DNA of 64,000 nt from Pedobacter nanyangensis (GTDB lineage: Bacteria > Bacteroidota > Bacteroidia > Sphingobacteriales > Sphingobacteriaceae): NCBI RefSeq assembly GCF_003313505.1, contig NZ_QMHO01000004.1, positions 42,868 to 106,867 of the forward strand, written 5' to 3'. The notes under the pieces were generated by a model. The model saw only the letters and a list, made by a program, of their open reading frames with translations. It was not told where the DNA came from and did not search any database. The position numbers and the translations under genes were made by a program. This document shows positions 34,639 to 44,395 of this stretch, piece by piece. Every line of letters starts with the position of its first letter. The first letter of the stretch is position 1.

Positions 34639-37035
34639 TTAAAACTTCAAGTTCAAGCTTAACAAGAAATTACGTGTAGCTTGCGGGTAAAAGTATTTAT
34701 AGCGTCCAAAATCTCCGTTAGATAAATAAGCACCACTGCCACCGTTTGATTCATATTTTACATCAAAGATATTGTTCACCAAAAAGTTTAAGCCAATATT
34801 TTTAACTCCTGGTAAAGAAAGGTTATACGTCAAACGTAAATCATTAATGAAGAAAGCATCCAAAACGCGATCACTCGCAGAGGTATTATCCAGGTTCTGC
34901 TCACCTACATATTTACTGATCAAGGCTATTCCGGCATTTTTGTACGAGTAAGCAAACTCGTTTGAAGCCACAATTTTTGGCGAGTAAGCAATATTGGTAT
35001 TGTTGTAATCGAAAGTCAACAAAGCCCCATCTATTACGTCATCATAAACATACTCCGTAAAATTCTTGATTCTACTTTGACTTAACGTAGCCGTTGCCGA
35101 CCACGAGAAGTTCTTTACAACCTGCCAGCGGGCATCCAACTCTAAACCTATGCGGTAGCTATCGGGCACATTCTGACGGGTTTGTCCTCCTACTTCGTTC
35201 AACTTACCAGTATTGATCAGTTGGTTTTTGTACAACATGGCAAAACCATTGGCGCCAATATTAAAGTTAGCTTGTTGGGTCCTATAGCCAAACTCAATAT
35301 CTGTTAAGCTTTCGTGTTTAGGTCGTGTTCCCGTGTTCGAATCTGTAAAGTCTCTGCGGTTAGGCTCTTTGTTGCCTACAGCCACCGAAGCATACACATT
35401 GTTTTTATCATCCAAGTTATAGCTCAAACCAAATTTAGGGTTAAAAAACTCCAAACGGGCATTTTGTTGCGCAAAGTTATTCGCATCAACTTTCCCATAA
35501 AATGAATAAAAAACATTGCGATACTGCAAATCAGCGAAGATATTAAGTTTATCTAACTGATAGCTTACCCTACCAAAAATGTTAAAGTCACTTTTAAAAG
35601 CATCGTTATCATCATATCTGTGGCGTATAGAGCCCGAACCATCATAATTGGCATACTGTGCCCAAACCACCTCATCAAAATGATTGCCCTCATAACGGTT
35701 ATAAGCACCGCCCAAAGTAAAGTTCAAGTTGCTTTGTGGCGTGTACGACAATGAATAAGTGGTACCGTAAAAATTGTTATCCAACCATAACCGACGAACC
35801 AAATCAGACTTGTCAATGGTTTTAACTGGCAAATTGGTGATAGGATCTAAAATCACCACAGGGTCAATTGAATATTTCTTCAATGATTGTGCCGTTTTAA
35901 ACTCCTCATAATAACCTCTACCATAAGTGTAGTGCAAAGCGGCATTGGCCACCAATTGCTTGGTAATGTTACGGGTGTAAAATAACTGATAATGATCTTG
36001 CTGATAGTTATCGGTTTGATTGTCGTACGTGAAATCATTATGACGGCGATTAGTTTCCAACATTTCTTCGCTAATACCATTCCAAGCCTGATAAGTTTTC
36101 TCTGTCCCGCTAAATACGTTCAAACGTAAGATGTCGTTTTTACCATAATACGCACCCGTCACAAAAAATGATTTCAGGTTAGACGATGCCCTGTCTACAT
36201 AACCATCAGATTTAATTCTCGATAAACGAGCGTCAAAGCTAAACTTGTTGTTAATCAAACCCGTTCCTGCACTTACTGTGTTTCTCCAAGTTTGGTATGA
36301 ACCAAAAGTATTGTTCAATTCGGCGTAGGCCGAGTCTCTCCTGGTGGTGGTTTGGATGTTTAAACTGGCTCCAAAAGCACCTGCACCGTTGGTTGAGGTA
36401 CCTACCCCACGCTGTATCTGGATATTATCTACCGAGGAAGCCAGGTCTGGCAGGTTGATAAAGAAACTACCTTGGCTTTCCGCATCGTTCAGCGGAATAC
36501 CGTTTAGGGTTACGTTGATACGGGTAGCATCACTACCTCTAATTCTTATTCCCGTGTATCCAATTCCCGCACCGGCATCCGAAGTAACCACTACCGAAGG
36601 GGTTTGGTTCAGTAAATACGGCAAATCCTGTCCCTGATTGGTTTTGTCCAAATCGGCTTTGCTTAAATTTTTATAGGTAAACGCGGCATTTTTAGTTACC
36701 CTTGTAGCGCTTACCACTACCTCATCGGCCACAAAAGATAACTGCTGCAACACAAAATCCAGTTCGGCATTAGCCGTTAAGTTTACTTTTTTCTCTTGCG
36801 TAGCAAAACCTACGTAACTGATGGCCACGGTATAGCTACCGGCAGGCAAATTTGCAAACTCGTACACTCCGTTGGTGTTACTGGCCGCCGTAAATCCCTT
36901 GCCTTTTAATTTCACGCTCGCACCAGAAAGTGCTTTTCCATCTCCTTCGGTTACCTTTCCCGAAATCCTGAACTGTGCCATCGCCAAAAACGGGCACAAC
37001 AATGCAGCCAAAACTGCAAATCTTAATTTTTTCAA
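34639..37035 (-). CDS. TonB-dependent receptor, probable thiamine-related transporter
   Basis: A 798-aa outer-membrane receptor with signal peptide (MKKLRFAVLAALLCPFLAMA), carboxypeptidase-like domain (FRISGKVTEGDGKALSGA), plug (LLNQTPSVVVTSDAG, GYTGIRIRGSDATRINVTLN, VDNIQIQRGVGTSTNGAGAFG) and beta barrel ending NFLLSLNLKF. The TPP riboswitch in its leader shows it is repressed by thiamine pyrophosphate, so it most likely imports thiamine or a thiamine precursor. The start is TTG at 37035: an in-frame TAA lies six codons upstream and no ATG is available. No inner-membrane thiamine transporter is adjacent. Confidence 0.9.
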   Translation of the reverse strand: MKKLRFAVLAALLCPFLAMAQFRISGKVTEGDGKALSGASVKLKGKGFTAASNTNGVYEFANLPAGSYTVAISYVGFATQEKKVNLTANAELDFVLQQLSFVADEVVVSATRVTKNAAFTYKNLSKADLDKTNQGQDLPYLLNQTPSVVVTSDAGAGIGYTGIRIRGSDATRINVTLNGIPLNDAESQGSFFINLPDLASSVDNIQIQRGVGTSTNGAGAFGASLNIQTTTRRDSAYAELNNTFGSYQTWRNTVSAGTGLINNKFSFDARLSRIKSDGYVDRASSNLKSFFVTGAYYGKNDILRLNVFSGTEKTYQAWNGISEEMLETNRRHNDFTYDNQTDNYQQDHYQLFYTRNITKQLVANAALHYTYGRGYYEEFKTAQSLKKYSIDPVVILDPITNLPVKTIDKSDLVRRLWLDNNFYGTTYSLSYTPQSNLNFTLGGAYNRYEGNHFDEVVWAQYANYDGSGSIRHRYDDNDAFKSDFNIFGRVSYQLDKLNIFADLQYRNVFYSFYGKVDANNFAQQNARLEFFNPKFGLSYNLDDKNNVYASVAVGNKEPNRRDFTDSNTGTRPKHESLTDIEFGYRTQQANFNIGANGFAMLYKNQLINTGKLNEVGGQTRQNVPDSYRIGLELDARWQVVKNFSWSATATLSQSRIKNFTEYVYDDVIDGALLTFDYNNTNIAYSPKIVASNEFAYSYKNAGIALISKYVGEQNLDNTSASDRVLDAFFINDLRLTYNLSLPGVKNIGLNFLVNNIFDVKYESNGGSGAYLSNGDFGRYKYFYPQATRNFLLSLNLKF

Positions 37036-37108
37036 CTTTTTGTTGTTTTTTAGTTAAACCCATCGGTAAGTAGGGGTTACTCCCGACTTTAGTTAAACTT
37101 CATAAACC

Positions 37109-37286
37109 ATCCCTACGCCAGCATTACCTGGATCAGGTGCATTTGAGGTTTTAAGTTTTAAGCTGTAGGTTCTAAGTTATACGTCTTCCGACTTACTACT
37201 TATTACTCTCAACTTTTAACTTTCCACTTCAAAATGGGTATGATCTCAGCCTTTATTTGTGTTTTATGCAAAACAAGGCACCCCTT
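37109..37286 (-). promoter_or_regulatory. TPP riboswitch (THI element) with a large insert
   Basis: On the minus strand the conserved parts are GGGGTGCCTTG, the CTGAGATCATACCC segment (plus 37235-37253), and GCACCTGATCCAGG followed by TAATGCTGGCGTAGGGA (plus 37110-37140). These are the pyrimidine- and diphosphate-binding halves of the thiamine pyrophosphate aptamer. Between ACCC and CACCTG, where only a few nucleotides are usual, there is an insert of about 90 nt. The aptamer lies about 70 bp upstream of the TonB receptor start. Confidence 0.93.
37150..37233. repeat. Inverted heptad array inserted in the TPP riboswitch
   Basis: On the plus strand, units TAAGTTT, TAAGCTG, TAGGTTC, TAAGTTA, TACGTCT turn at CGTC-TTCC-GACT into TACTACT, TATTACT, CTCAACT, TTTAACT, TTCCACT. 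In RNA this gives GUC-GGAA-GAC at the tip of a long imperfect hairpin. It fills the insert between the two aptamer halves. Confidence 0.75.
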
Positions 37287-37395
37287 ATTGATGCTGCAAA
37301 GCTATATTTTTTTTTTGAAAAGCAAAACCCGTAGCACTATTTACCGAAAGTCCTGCTTTCCGTTGCAATCTTTTTGTTCCGCTCCCATAATGCTT

Positions 37396-37468
37396 TCATC
37401 CCCAGGAACGAAGGATCTACCAATGTACCACTTAACCTACAAATCCTTCACTAACGTTCAGGATAACA
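37396..37468. repeat. REP-like inverted repeat (GAAGGAT core)
   Basis: TCATCCCCAGGAACGAAGGA on the left and ATCCTTC (37443-37449) then ACGTTCAGGATAA on the right are imperfect reverse complements. It lies upstream of the DinB-like gene and has no coding content. Confidence 0.6.
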
Positions 37469-37529
37469 ACAGAAAACAAAAAGTATTTCCACTTCAATCA
37501 GGTTTAACTGGCAAATCCATCTTACCAAC

Positions 37530-37631
37530 TTTGCGTTCTTCGCGATTACTTGGCCAATCTTTGCGGTGAAATTTCTAATTCTTTTAATAGATTACCGCAA
37601 AGGAATAAAGAGTTACGCAAAGAACGCAAAG
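37530..37631. repeat. Nested inverted repeat (TTTGCGTTCTTCGCG type)
   Basis: Outer arms TTTGCGTTCTTCGCG (37530-37544) and CGCAAAGAACGCAAA (37616-37630); inner arms CTTTGCGGT (37559-37567) and ACCGCAAAG (37594-37602). Located just upstream of the DUF1572 gene. Confidence 0.75.
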
Positions 37632-37684
37632 AGGCATGAAACCAATCCAAATTCATCCTATCTTTAAATTACAAAACAACCCTC

Positions 37685-38269
37685 ATGACCAACGATTATC
37701 TCGACAGCATTAAAAAGCAATTTCAGTATTACAAACAGCTGGGCGACAAAACATTTGCCCAATTAAGTGACGATGCCTTATTTTGGCAATTCAACGAAGA
37801 CAGTAACAGCATTGCCATTATTGTAAGCCATCTTTCTGGTAATATGATTTCTCGTTGGACAGACTTCCTGTCTTCTGATGGAGAAAAAGATTGGCGAAAC
37901 AGAGATGAAGAATTTGAACCACAGATCACTTCAAAACAAGAACTCATAGATAAATGGGAACAGGGCTGGAATTGTTTATTCAATGCCATCAACCCATTAA
38001 CAGCACAAGATTTAAACCAAATCGTTTATATCCGTAATCAGGGACATACCGTTCTTGAAGCGATTAACAGACAATTGGCCCACTACCCCTACCACGTTGG
38101 TCAAATTGTAATGCTGGGCAAAATGTTGGCAAAAGACGGTTGGCAGTCCCTATCCATTCCCAAAGGGAAATCGCAAGCCTATAACCATGATAAATTTGCT
38201 CAACCCAAACAAAACAGGCACTTTACCGATGAGTATTTAGATAATTCAACTAAAGAACAATCTTCATGA
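37685..38269 (+). CDS. DUF1572 (DinB-like) family protein
   Basis: A 194-aa four-helix-bundle protein of the DinB/YfiT-like superfamily, DUF1572 branch. The helix residues SIAIIVSHLSGNMISRWTDF and INRQLAHYPYHVGQIVML hold three His in the positions that bind a divalent metal in this fold. Family members include metal-dependent thiol transferases, but the substrate here is unknown. The stop overlaps the next gene by 4 bp (ATGA). Confidence 0.85.
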   Translation: MTNDYLDSIKKQFQYYKQLGDKTFAQLSDDALFWQFNEDSNSIAIIVSHLSGNMISRWTDFLSSDGEKDWRNRDEEFEPQITSKQELIDKWEQGWNCLFNAINPLTAQDLNQIVYIRNQGHTVLEAINRQLAHYPYHVGQIVMLGKMLAKDGWQSLSIPKGKSQAYNHDKFAQPKQNRHFTDEYLDNSTKEQSS

Positions 38270-38655
38270 AACAAGAAATACAAGATTACAACAATCTGCA
38301 AATTGAAGCAGACAAAGCCATTTGCGATTTGCTGGCCAGTAACATTAATCAGTACCTCCCCGAAGCCGAAAACAAGATATGGCATGGACATCCGGTTTGG
38401 TTTTTAGCAGGCAATCCCATTGTTGGCTACAGCAAGCTCAAAAACTGTATCCGCTTGTTATTTTGGAGCGGGCAATCTTTTGAAGAACCTGCTCTACAAA
38501 ACGAAGGAACTTTTAAAGCCGCCGAAGCCCGTTATACCGAGGCTGAGCAAGTGGCTATTGATGACCTGAAGCGCTGGCTGGAAAAAGCAAGGGATATCCA
38601 ATGGGATTACAAAAATTTAATTAAACGTAAGGGTAAATTGGAAAGGTTGAAGTAA
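38266..38655 (+). CDS. DUF1801 domain protein
   Basis: A 129-aa soluble protein matching the DUF1801/YdhG-like fold, related to the SufE-independent frataxin-like alpha/beta group: ICDLLASNINQYLPEAENKI, KIWHGHPVWFL, GYSKLKNCIRLLFWSGQSF. Biochemical function is not established for this branch. It is translationally coupled to the DinB-like gene, so the two likely act in the same process, possibly stress or thiol chemistry (inference). Confidence 0.8.
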   Translation: MKQEIQDYNNLQIEADKAICDLLASNINQYLPEAENKIWHGHPVWFLAGNPIVGYSKLKNCIRLLFWSGQSFEEPALQNEGTFKAAEARYTEAEQVAIDDLKRWLEKARDIQWDYKNLIKRKGKLERLK

Positions 38656-38711
38656 ACGCCCATTCATGTTCACATTATTGCCTTAACTTTGAATATCAAA
38701 ATACAATTACC

Positions 38712-39104
38712 ATGGTTAAATTTGGATACACCATTCTTTACGTTAACGACGTTACAAAATCAATCGAGTTTTATGAAAAGGCTTTTGGCTTTAACAGAAA
38801 ATTCATTTCTCCCGACAATGATTATGGCGAACTAGCTACTGGCGAAACTACCATTTCATTTGCGTCCCATACTTTGGCCGCATCCAATTTAAAAGATGGT
38901 TTTACGCCTAGCGGACTTAACCAAAAACCTTTTGCAATTGAGTTAGGCTTTATTACGGATGATGTAGCCGCCATATTCGAATTAGCTGCCAAGCACGGTG
39001 CAGCCCAAGTTGCGGCGCCTAAACAAAAACCGTGGGGACAAACGGTTGCCTATGTAAGGGATATCGATGGGTTTTTAGTCGAAATTTGCACCCCAATGGG
39101 ATAA
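38712..39104 (+). CDS. VOC superfamily protein (glyoxalase/bleomycin resistance-like)
   Basis: A 130-aa protein with two beta-alpha-beta-beta-beta units of the vicinal oxygen chelate fold: GYTILYVNDVTKSIEFYEKA at the start and VAYVRDIDGFLVEICTPMG at the end. The C-terminal Glu in FLVEIC is a typical metal ligand. The family includes glyoxalase I, dioxygenases and antibiotic-binding proteins; this sequence cannot be placed further. It is 56 bp after the DUF1801 gene and may be in the same transcript. Confidence 0.88.
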   Translation: MVKFGYTILYVNDVTKSIEFYEKAFGFNRKFISPDNDYGELATGETTISFASHTLAASNLKDGFTPSGLNQKPFAIELGFITDDVAAIFELAAKHGAAQVAAPKQKPWGQTVAYVRDIDGFLVEICTPMG

Positions 39105-39225
39105 ACACGGGATTAAAATATTCCTATCTTAAAATGCTACATTAGATCAGGGACATCAAAAAATACGGGAAATTTAAAGCAACTATCCCAGGATCATGAT
39201 AGAACGACTAGCAAACCGTAGTGCG

Positions 39226-39765
39226 CTACAGGGGTTTTACCTTGGTAATGGAAAAGGTGTATTTGCCCAAGTCGTAACCATTAAAATCAGCCACTTTAAT
39301 TACCTTAACGTCAGCACGTTTACCTTGCTTGTATAGCATTCCAGTAAGATGATAGTTTTTATCTTTATGCAAGTCTTTTAATAAATCATTTGGTACAATG
39401 CCGTCAATTTGCAATTGAATATAATTTAGCAGGGACCCTGCCGGACGAGTGTTATCGTTATAGCCAGTAAAAGTTGCAATTTTAAAGCTCTGCCCACTTA
39501 GCAGGGTATCTCTTAAACCTTTAAATTGCAGGGGCATTTCATTAAGAAACTGTTCTTCGTTACTCCATCTGATCGCTTCTTTTTTAAACTTTTCAGTAAT
39601 TTCCTCGTTAGCAGTTTCACCGCTGGTCCACTCGGGATGCTGGGCTACAAACTCATTTACCTTTTGCTCTACAAATACATTGGAAGTTGCTACAGTTTCC
39701 TTAGGTTGATTGCTTGTACATGATACTGCAGCCGCAGCTATTAATATGAGTAATAATCTTTTCAT
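39226..39765 (-). CDS. Hypothetical lipoprotein
   Basis: A 179-aa protein with a clear lipoprotein signal (MKRLLLILIAAAAVSC) and no recognised domain. The mature part has a charged helical region (FVEQKVNEFVAQHPEWTSG, EITEKFKKEAIRWSNEEQFL) and a C-terminal beta-rich part (FKIATFTGYNDNTRPAGSLL, GKYTFSITKVKPL). It is probably membrane-attached in the periplasm or outer membrane. ATG 39765 is chosen over an upstream TTG because it begins the signal peptide. Function is unknown. Confidence 0.75.
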   Translation of the reverse strand: MKRLLLILIAAAAVSCTSNQPKETVATSNVFVEQKVNEFVAQHPEWTSGETANEEITEKFKKEAIRWSNEEQFLNEMPLQFKGLRDTLLSGQSFKIATFTGYNDNTRPAGSLLNYIQLQIDGIVPNDLLKDLHKDKNYHLTGMLYKQGKRADVKVIKVADFNGYDLGKYTFSITKVKPL

Positions 39766-40010
39766 ATTTGGCAATTTTAATTGTAATCATAAAGAAAGTA
39801 AGTTTCGGTTAAAAATTGGCGCTTTACTTGTAAAAGGTTTAATACGTTTGGTACTTTGGCGTTTTTTAGGCCAAGGATTTCTCCTACTTAGCTCGATTGT
39901 CCATCATCGCCCAATTGGCCGCCAATCGTAATGCCATAACAGAGATGTACAACCTTTAAGGTTCCACCTGTGGCCGGAACCATGCATTGCAGAGCGGCTG
40001 TATATCGTAA

Positions 40011-40042
40011 AAAAGCCTTTCAGTATCAACTAAAAGGCTTCA
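40011..40042 (-). terminator. Rho-independent terminator of valS
   Basis: On the minus strand AAGCCTTT pairs with AAAGGCTT around a 12-nt loop and is followed by a T run, about 40 bp after the valS stop. The rest of the 318-bp gap shows only a small GGTTCC/GGAACC hairpin (39959-39981). Confidence 0.8.
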
Positions 40043-40083
40043 ATTTTATGAAGTGCTACAAAGGCCTGTAACCTGCAACCCAA

Positions 40084-42765
40084 CTACAAAGCGGCTAAGC
40101 TTTCTTGAATGGTTGCTATTTTCGACTCCGCATCGGCTTTTTTGTTGCGCTCGTTCTGGATAATCTCAGGCTTAGCATTCTGTACAAAACGTTCGTTATT
40201 CAACTTGGCATCTACCGATTTCAAGAAACCTTGCAAATATTCCAGTTCTTTGGTTAAACGTTGCTTTTCGGCGTCTACATCAATATTTTGGCTTAACGGA
40301 ACAAAGAATTCATCTTTATCCACCATAAAGCTGGCCGCCCCGGTTACTTTATCGGTTACTACCTCAGCCTTGCTGATATTGGCCAATTTGCAAACAATGT
40401 TCAGCCATTTATCGTAAGCTACCTCAGAATTAATCTTGATATTCAGTTCCAAAGCCTCTTTAGGGGAAATTTGACGGGTATTTCTTACATTCCTGATTTC
40501 AGAAACCAAACCTTTTACCAACTCTGCTTCTTTTAATAAAGTTTCGTTGGTTTCTCCAACCGTTGGGTAGCTGGCCACAATACAGCAATCCATTTCCGCA
40601 CGTTCACCAAACAGTTCATCATGGTAAAGTTCTTCGGTAATGAATGGCATAAACGGATGTAAAAGCTTCAAGATCTGCTCAAAGAACTTCACCGAAGCTG
40701 TCCTGGTAGCGGCATCAACCGGCTGTTGGTAAGCAGGTTTTACCATTTCGAGGTACCAGGCACAGAAATCGTCCCAAACCAATTTATAAGTAGCCATTAA
40801 AGCTTCTGATAAACGGTATTGTTTAAAGTTATGCTCAATTTCGGTTAAAGCTTCGCTAAAACGGCTTTCGAACCACGCAATGGCCTGCTCATTAGGATTA
40901 GCCAAAGAAGCGTCAACCTCCCAGCCTTTTACCAAGCGGAAGGCATTCCAAATCTTGTTGGCAAAGTTTCTGCCCTGCTCACAATACGCTTCATCAAACA
41001 TCAAATCATTACCTGCCGGCGACGACATCAACATGCCTACCCTCACGCCATCGGCACCGTATTGCTCAATCAAACCTATGGGATCAGGTGAGTTCCCCAA
41101 TGATTTAGACATTTTACGGCCCAGTTTATCACGAACAATACCCGTTAAATAAACATTGGTGAACGGCTTTTTGCCTGTAAACTCCTTTCCGGCCATGATC
41201 ATACGGGCTACCCAGAAAAACAAAATCTCCGGGGCAGTTACCAAATCATTGGTTGGGTAATAGTAATTGAAATCTTTATTGTCAGGATTCTTAAAGCCAT
41301 CAAAAACGGAAATTGGCCACAGCCATGAAGAAAACCACGTATCCATTACATCTTCATCTTGTGTAATAAATTCTTCGGCCTGTTTCCTAAAGCCAGCCTT
41401 GCTCTCTTCGCTCCATTCTCTACGTTCAGGCACACGGTTAATGAGTTCCTCAATTGCCTCTTCCTTTGTTTTGGCAACTACAGGTTCTTCATGCTGGAAA
41501 TACCATGCAGGGATGCGTTGCCCCCACCATAATTGGCGGGAAATGCACCAGTCCTTTACGTTTTCCATCCAATGGCGATAAGTATTGATAAACTTCTCTG
41601 GAATCAACTTCACCTCGCCATTCAACACCTCTTCCAAAGCTGGTTTTGCCAACTCTTCCATTTTACTGAACCATTGTAAAGATAGTTTTGGCTCAATTAC
41701 CGCATCGGTACGTTCCGAGAAACCTACCTGCGATTTATAGTCTTCCACTTTTTCCAGATGCCCTGCTTCTTCCAGCATTTTGGCAATCTTTTTACGGGCA
41801 ATGAAACGGTCTTCACCAATTAAAATCTCTGCCTTATCGTTTAAGGTACCATCGTCATTTAAAATGTCGATAACAGGCAAATGATGTTTCAATCCAAGCT
41901 CGTAGTCATTTAAATCATGGGCAGGTGTTACTTTCAAACATCCCGTACCAAAATCCATTTCTACATAATCATCTAAAATGATTGGAATTTCACGATTAAT
42001 TAAGGGAACATACACTTTTTTACCATGCAGGTGTTTGTAACGCTCGTCGTTAGGATTGATACAAATAGCGCTATCGGCCATGATTGTTTCCGGACGAGTA
42101 GTGGCAATGGTCAAAAAAGTGGTATGATCCAAAACATCTTTAGCGGTACCTGCAATATGATAATGGATGTAGTACAGTTTCTGGTTCACTTCTTTACGGA
42201 TTACCTCTTCGTCAGATACCGCAGTTTTACCTGCCGGATCCCAGTTCACCATACGTACGCCACGGTAAATATTTCCTTTTTGATACAAATGGATAAAACT
42301 GTTGATCACCGCATCCGAAAGGTCTTCTTCCATGGTGAAACGGGTTCTGTCCCAATCGCAGCTGGCGCCCAGTTTTTTTAACTGCTCTAGGATAATACCG
42401 CCATATTTTTCTTTCCACTCCCAAGCATACTTTAAGAACTCCTCACGAGTGATGTCCTTTTTATTGATGCCTTTTTCCTTTAGCATAGCAACTACCTTGG
42501 CTTCCGTAGCGATAGAAGCATGATCAGTACCAGGAACCCAGCATGCGTTTTTGCCCTGCATACGGGCCTTACGAATCAATACATCCTGAATGGTATTGTT
42601 AAGCATGTGGCCCATGTGCAACACTCCCGTAACGTTTGGTGGCGGGATGACGATGGTGTAAGGCTCACGCTCATCAGGCTCTGAGTGGAAAAAACGTTTG
42701 TCCAACCAGTAACTGTACCATTTTTCTTCTGTTTCTTGCGGATTGTATTTTGTAGATATGCTCAT
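40084..42765 (-). CDS. valS: Valyl-tRNA synthetase
   Basis: A class I aminoacyl-tRNA synthetase that charges tRNA-Val and edits mischarged Thr. The 893-aa length is typical. Visible are the HIGH-type motif HMGHMLNN (residues 50-57), the editing-domain entry [13 protein letters not shown], the KMSKS loop [14 protein letters not shown] (about residue 550), the anticodon-binding helices, and a C-terminal coiled coil ([19 protein letters not shown]) that contacts tRNA. It is monocistronic with its own promoter and terminator. Confidence 0.98.
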   Translation of the reverse strand: MSISTKYNPQETEEKWYSYWLDKRFFHSEPDEREPYTIVIPPPNVTGVLHMGHMLNNTIQDVLIRKARMQGKNACWVPGTDHASIATEAKVVAMLKEKGINKKDITREEFLKYAWEWKEKYGGIILEQLKKLGASCDWDRTRFTMEEDLSDAVINSFIHLYQKGNIYRGVRMVNWDPAGKTAVSDEEVIRKEVNQKLYYIHYHIAGTAKDVLDHTTFLTIATTRPETIMADSAICINPNDERYKHLHGKKVYVPLINREIPIILDDYVEMDFGTGCLKVTPAHDLNDYELGLKHHLPVIDILNDDGTLNDKAEILIGEDRFIARKKIAKMLEEAGHLEKVEDYKSQVGFSERTDAVIEPKLSLQWFSKMEELAKPALEEVLNGEVKLIPEKFINTYRHWMENVKDWCISRQLWWGQRIPAWYFQHEEPVVAKTKEEAIEELINRVPERREWSEESKAGFRKQAEEFITQDEDVMDTWFSSWLWPISVFDGFKNPDNKDFNYYYPTNDLVTAPEILFFWVARMIMAGKEFTGKKPFTNVYLTGIVRDKLGRKMSKSLGNSPDPIGLIEQYGADGVRVGMLMSSPAGNDLMFDEAYCEQGRNFANKIWNAFRLVKGWEVDASLANPNEQAIAWFESRFSEALTEIEHNFKQYRLSEALMATYKLVWDDFCAWYLEMVKPAYQQPVDAATRTASVKFFEQILKLLHPFMPFITEELYHDELFGERAEMDCCIVASYPTVGETNETLLKEAELVKGLVSEIRNVRNTRQISPKEALELNIKINSEVAYDKWLNIVCKLANISKAEVVTDKVTGAASFMVDKDEFFVPLSQNIDVDAEKQRLTKELEYLQGFLKSVDAKLNNERFVQNAKPEIIQNERNKKADAESKIATIQESLAAL

Positions 42766-42789
42766 TTATATGGTAAAAAAAATTTACTG

Positions 42790-42820
42790 CAAAAATACGG
42801 TTTTTAAAGCAGATTTTAAA
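42790..42820 (-). promoter_or_regulatory. valS promoter
   Basis: On the minus strand TTTA, a 19-bp spacer and TATTTTTG (plus 42790-42797) fit the Bacteroidota consensus, giving a start point about 20 nt before the valS ATG. Confidence 0.6.
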
Positions 42821-43550
42821 GCGCTTGGAAGCTTTGCATTCCCTTTGCCACGCCATTTTCCAGCGGTGCAGCAACTACGAAACAAATTTATTTACAGAGC
42901 GTAATGTTTTAACAGATTGGCAACGTAATTTCCCTGCTTAAGCACAGATTTAAAAATCTACTTCGTTTTAAGATTCGGCATGCACGGGAATGCCCCCAAT
43001 TATCGACCTGAAACAAACCCCATAAACACAGCCTCCACGTTCCATATCGGCAAAACAACCACCTGGTTGATAACCCTGATCTATCAATAACCAATTGACA
43101 GCAAAAACATTAACCAATTATATTTTGATAAATAAAGACATTTTTTCATTAAATTTGGTTAAACCTCATGAATTAGCAATGTACTTAACCAAATATACTG
43201 CACATCAAAATATATTGGGGGCTATCCGCAACAATGGCAATCTCAATGTCCAATTTGGAGATCCACCATTTCGGCATCCGCTCATTTTGTATCAATACCT
43301 ACATGTTCCATAAAATGTATTTCTAGCACCATTATCGCCTACCGAAGCTTCCCATACCAACCAGTATCAGCACATTCATTTGCCATTTTCCTTTTCAGCA
43401 CTGGTTTAAGTTAACCTCCCTTTTTTCAAGCTGTATCCGCTTATTTATCTGATTGTAATACCACAAACATAAGTGGAGACCAGAACCCACTTAAAAAAAC
43501 GGGGCGTACCGAAAAGCCTTACGATTAGGAAAACTCAATAATGAAAAACT
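42821..43550. other. Intergenic region valS-aqpZ, no gene recognised
   Basis: About 730 bp without a supported gene. A small inverted repeat TTTGGTTAA (43154-43162) / TTAACCAAA (43185-43193) is present. An ORF of 72 codons at 43095-43313 has no signal, motif or ribosome-binding context and is not called. Confidence 0.45.
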
Positions 43551-44240
43551 ATGAAAAAAAGTTTAGCTGAATTTTTAGGCACCTTTTGGTTGGTGCTGGG
43601 TGGTTGTGGTAGCGCCGTATTGGCCGCTGCCTTTCCAAACGTAGGCATTGGCCTACTTGGTGTGGCCATGGCCTTTGGTTTAACCGTACTTACCATTGCC
43701 TATGCGCTGGGGCATATTTCCGGTGCACATTTAAACCCCGCAGTAACCATAGGTTTATGGGCAGGTGGCCGCATTGGCTTTAAAGACGTGCTCCCTTACA
43801 TTATTTCACAAATTTTGGGGGCAATTGCCGCAGCGGCAGTTTTGTACGTTATCGCTACAGGCAATGGAAGCAGTATTGGAAATTTTGCGGCAAATGGTTA
43901 TGGCGAACATTCACCAGGGGGCTACAACATGAACTCGGCCATGATTACAGAGCTGGTGATGACCTTCATGTTCCTGATCATCATTTTAGGAGCAACGGAT
44001 AAAAGGGCTCCAAAAGGTTTTGCGGGCATAGCGATTGGCTTGGCACTTACCCTAATCCATTTGATTAGCATCCCGGTAACCAACACTTCCGTAAATCCGG
44101 CAAGGAGCATAAGCCAGGCCGTATTTGTGGGCGATTGGGCCTTATCACAGCTTTGGCTATTTATTGTTTTTCCTATTTTGGGAGCCCTTATTGCCGGATT
44201 TGTTTATAGATTTTTTAACAGCGAGGAATCCCTTGATTAA
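43551..44240 (+). CDS. aqpZ: Aquaporin Z (MIP family water channel)
   Basis: A 229-aa membrane channel with six transmembrane helices and the two pore half-helices [12 protein letters not shown] and [14 protein letters not shown], each with the NPA motif. The selectivity residues of water-specific channels are in place: the helix-5 His (LIHLISIPV) and the Arg after the second NPA. This favours water over glycerol. It starts at ATG 43551; a nine-codon ORF from 43542 overlaps the start in another frame. It is followed by a strong palindromic terminator. Confidence 0.96.
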   Translation: MKKSLAEFLGTFWLVLGGCGSAVLAAAFPNVGIGLLGVAMAFGLTVLTIAYALGHISGAHLNPAVTIGLWAGGRIGFKDVLPYIISQILGAIAAAAVLYVIATGNGSSIGNFAANGYGEHSPGGYNMNSAMITELVMTFMFLIIILGATDKRAPKGFAGIAIGLALTLIHLISIPVTNTSVNPARSISQAVFVGDWALSQLWLFIVFPILGALIAGFVYRFFNSEESLD

Positions 44241-44258
44241 TCGCTTAGGGCATCAGAT

Positions 44259-44292
44259 AGACCTGCGGAGTTTGATAAACTCCGCAGGTCTT
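44259..44292 (+). terminator. Palindromic terminator after aqpZ
   Basis: AGACCTGCGGAGTTT (44259-44273), loop GAT, and the exact reverse complement (44277-44291). It is similar to the palindrome at 34575-34604, so this may be a dispersed terminator-like element. Confidence 0.7.
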
Positions 44293-44395
44293 CGTTATAG
44301 TTTCCCTAGCATTACCAACCGTTATCAATTGCTTTCTATGATTGGATAGTTTTGTTGCGAGCCCCCCTGGAATGAACCAACAAACAAGTCAACCA

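Noticed and set aside
43095..43313. 72-codon ORF between valS and aqpZ
   Set aside because: No signal peptide, domain, promoter or ribosome-binding context, and composition is like the surrounding intergenic DNA.
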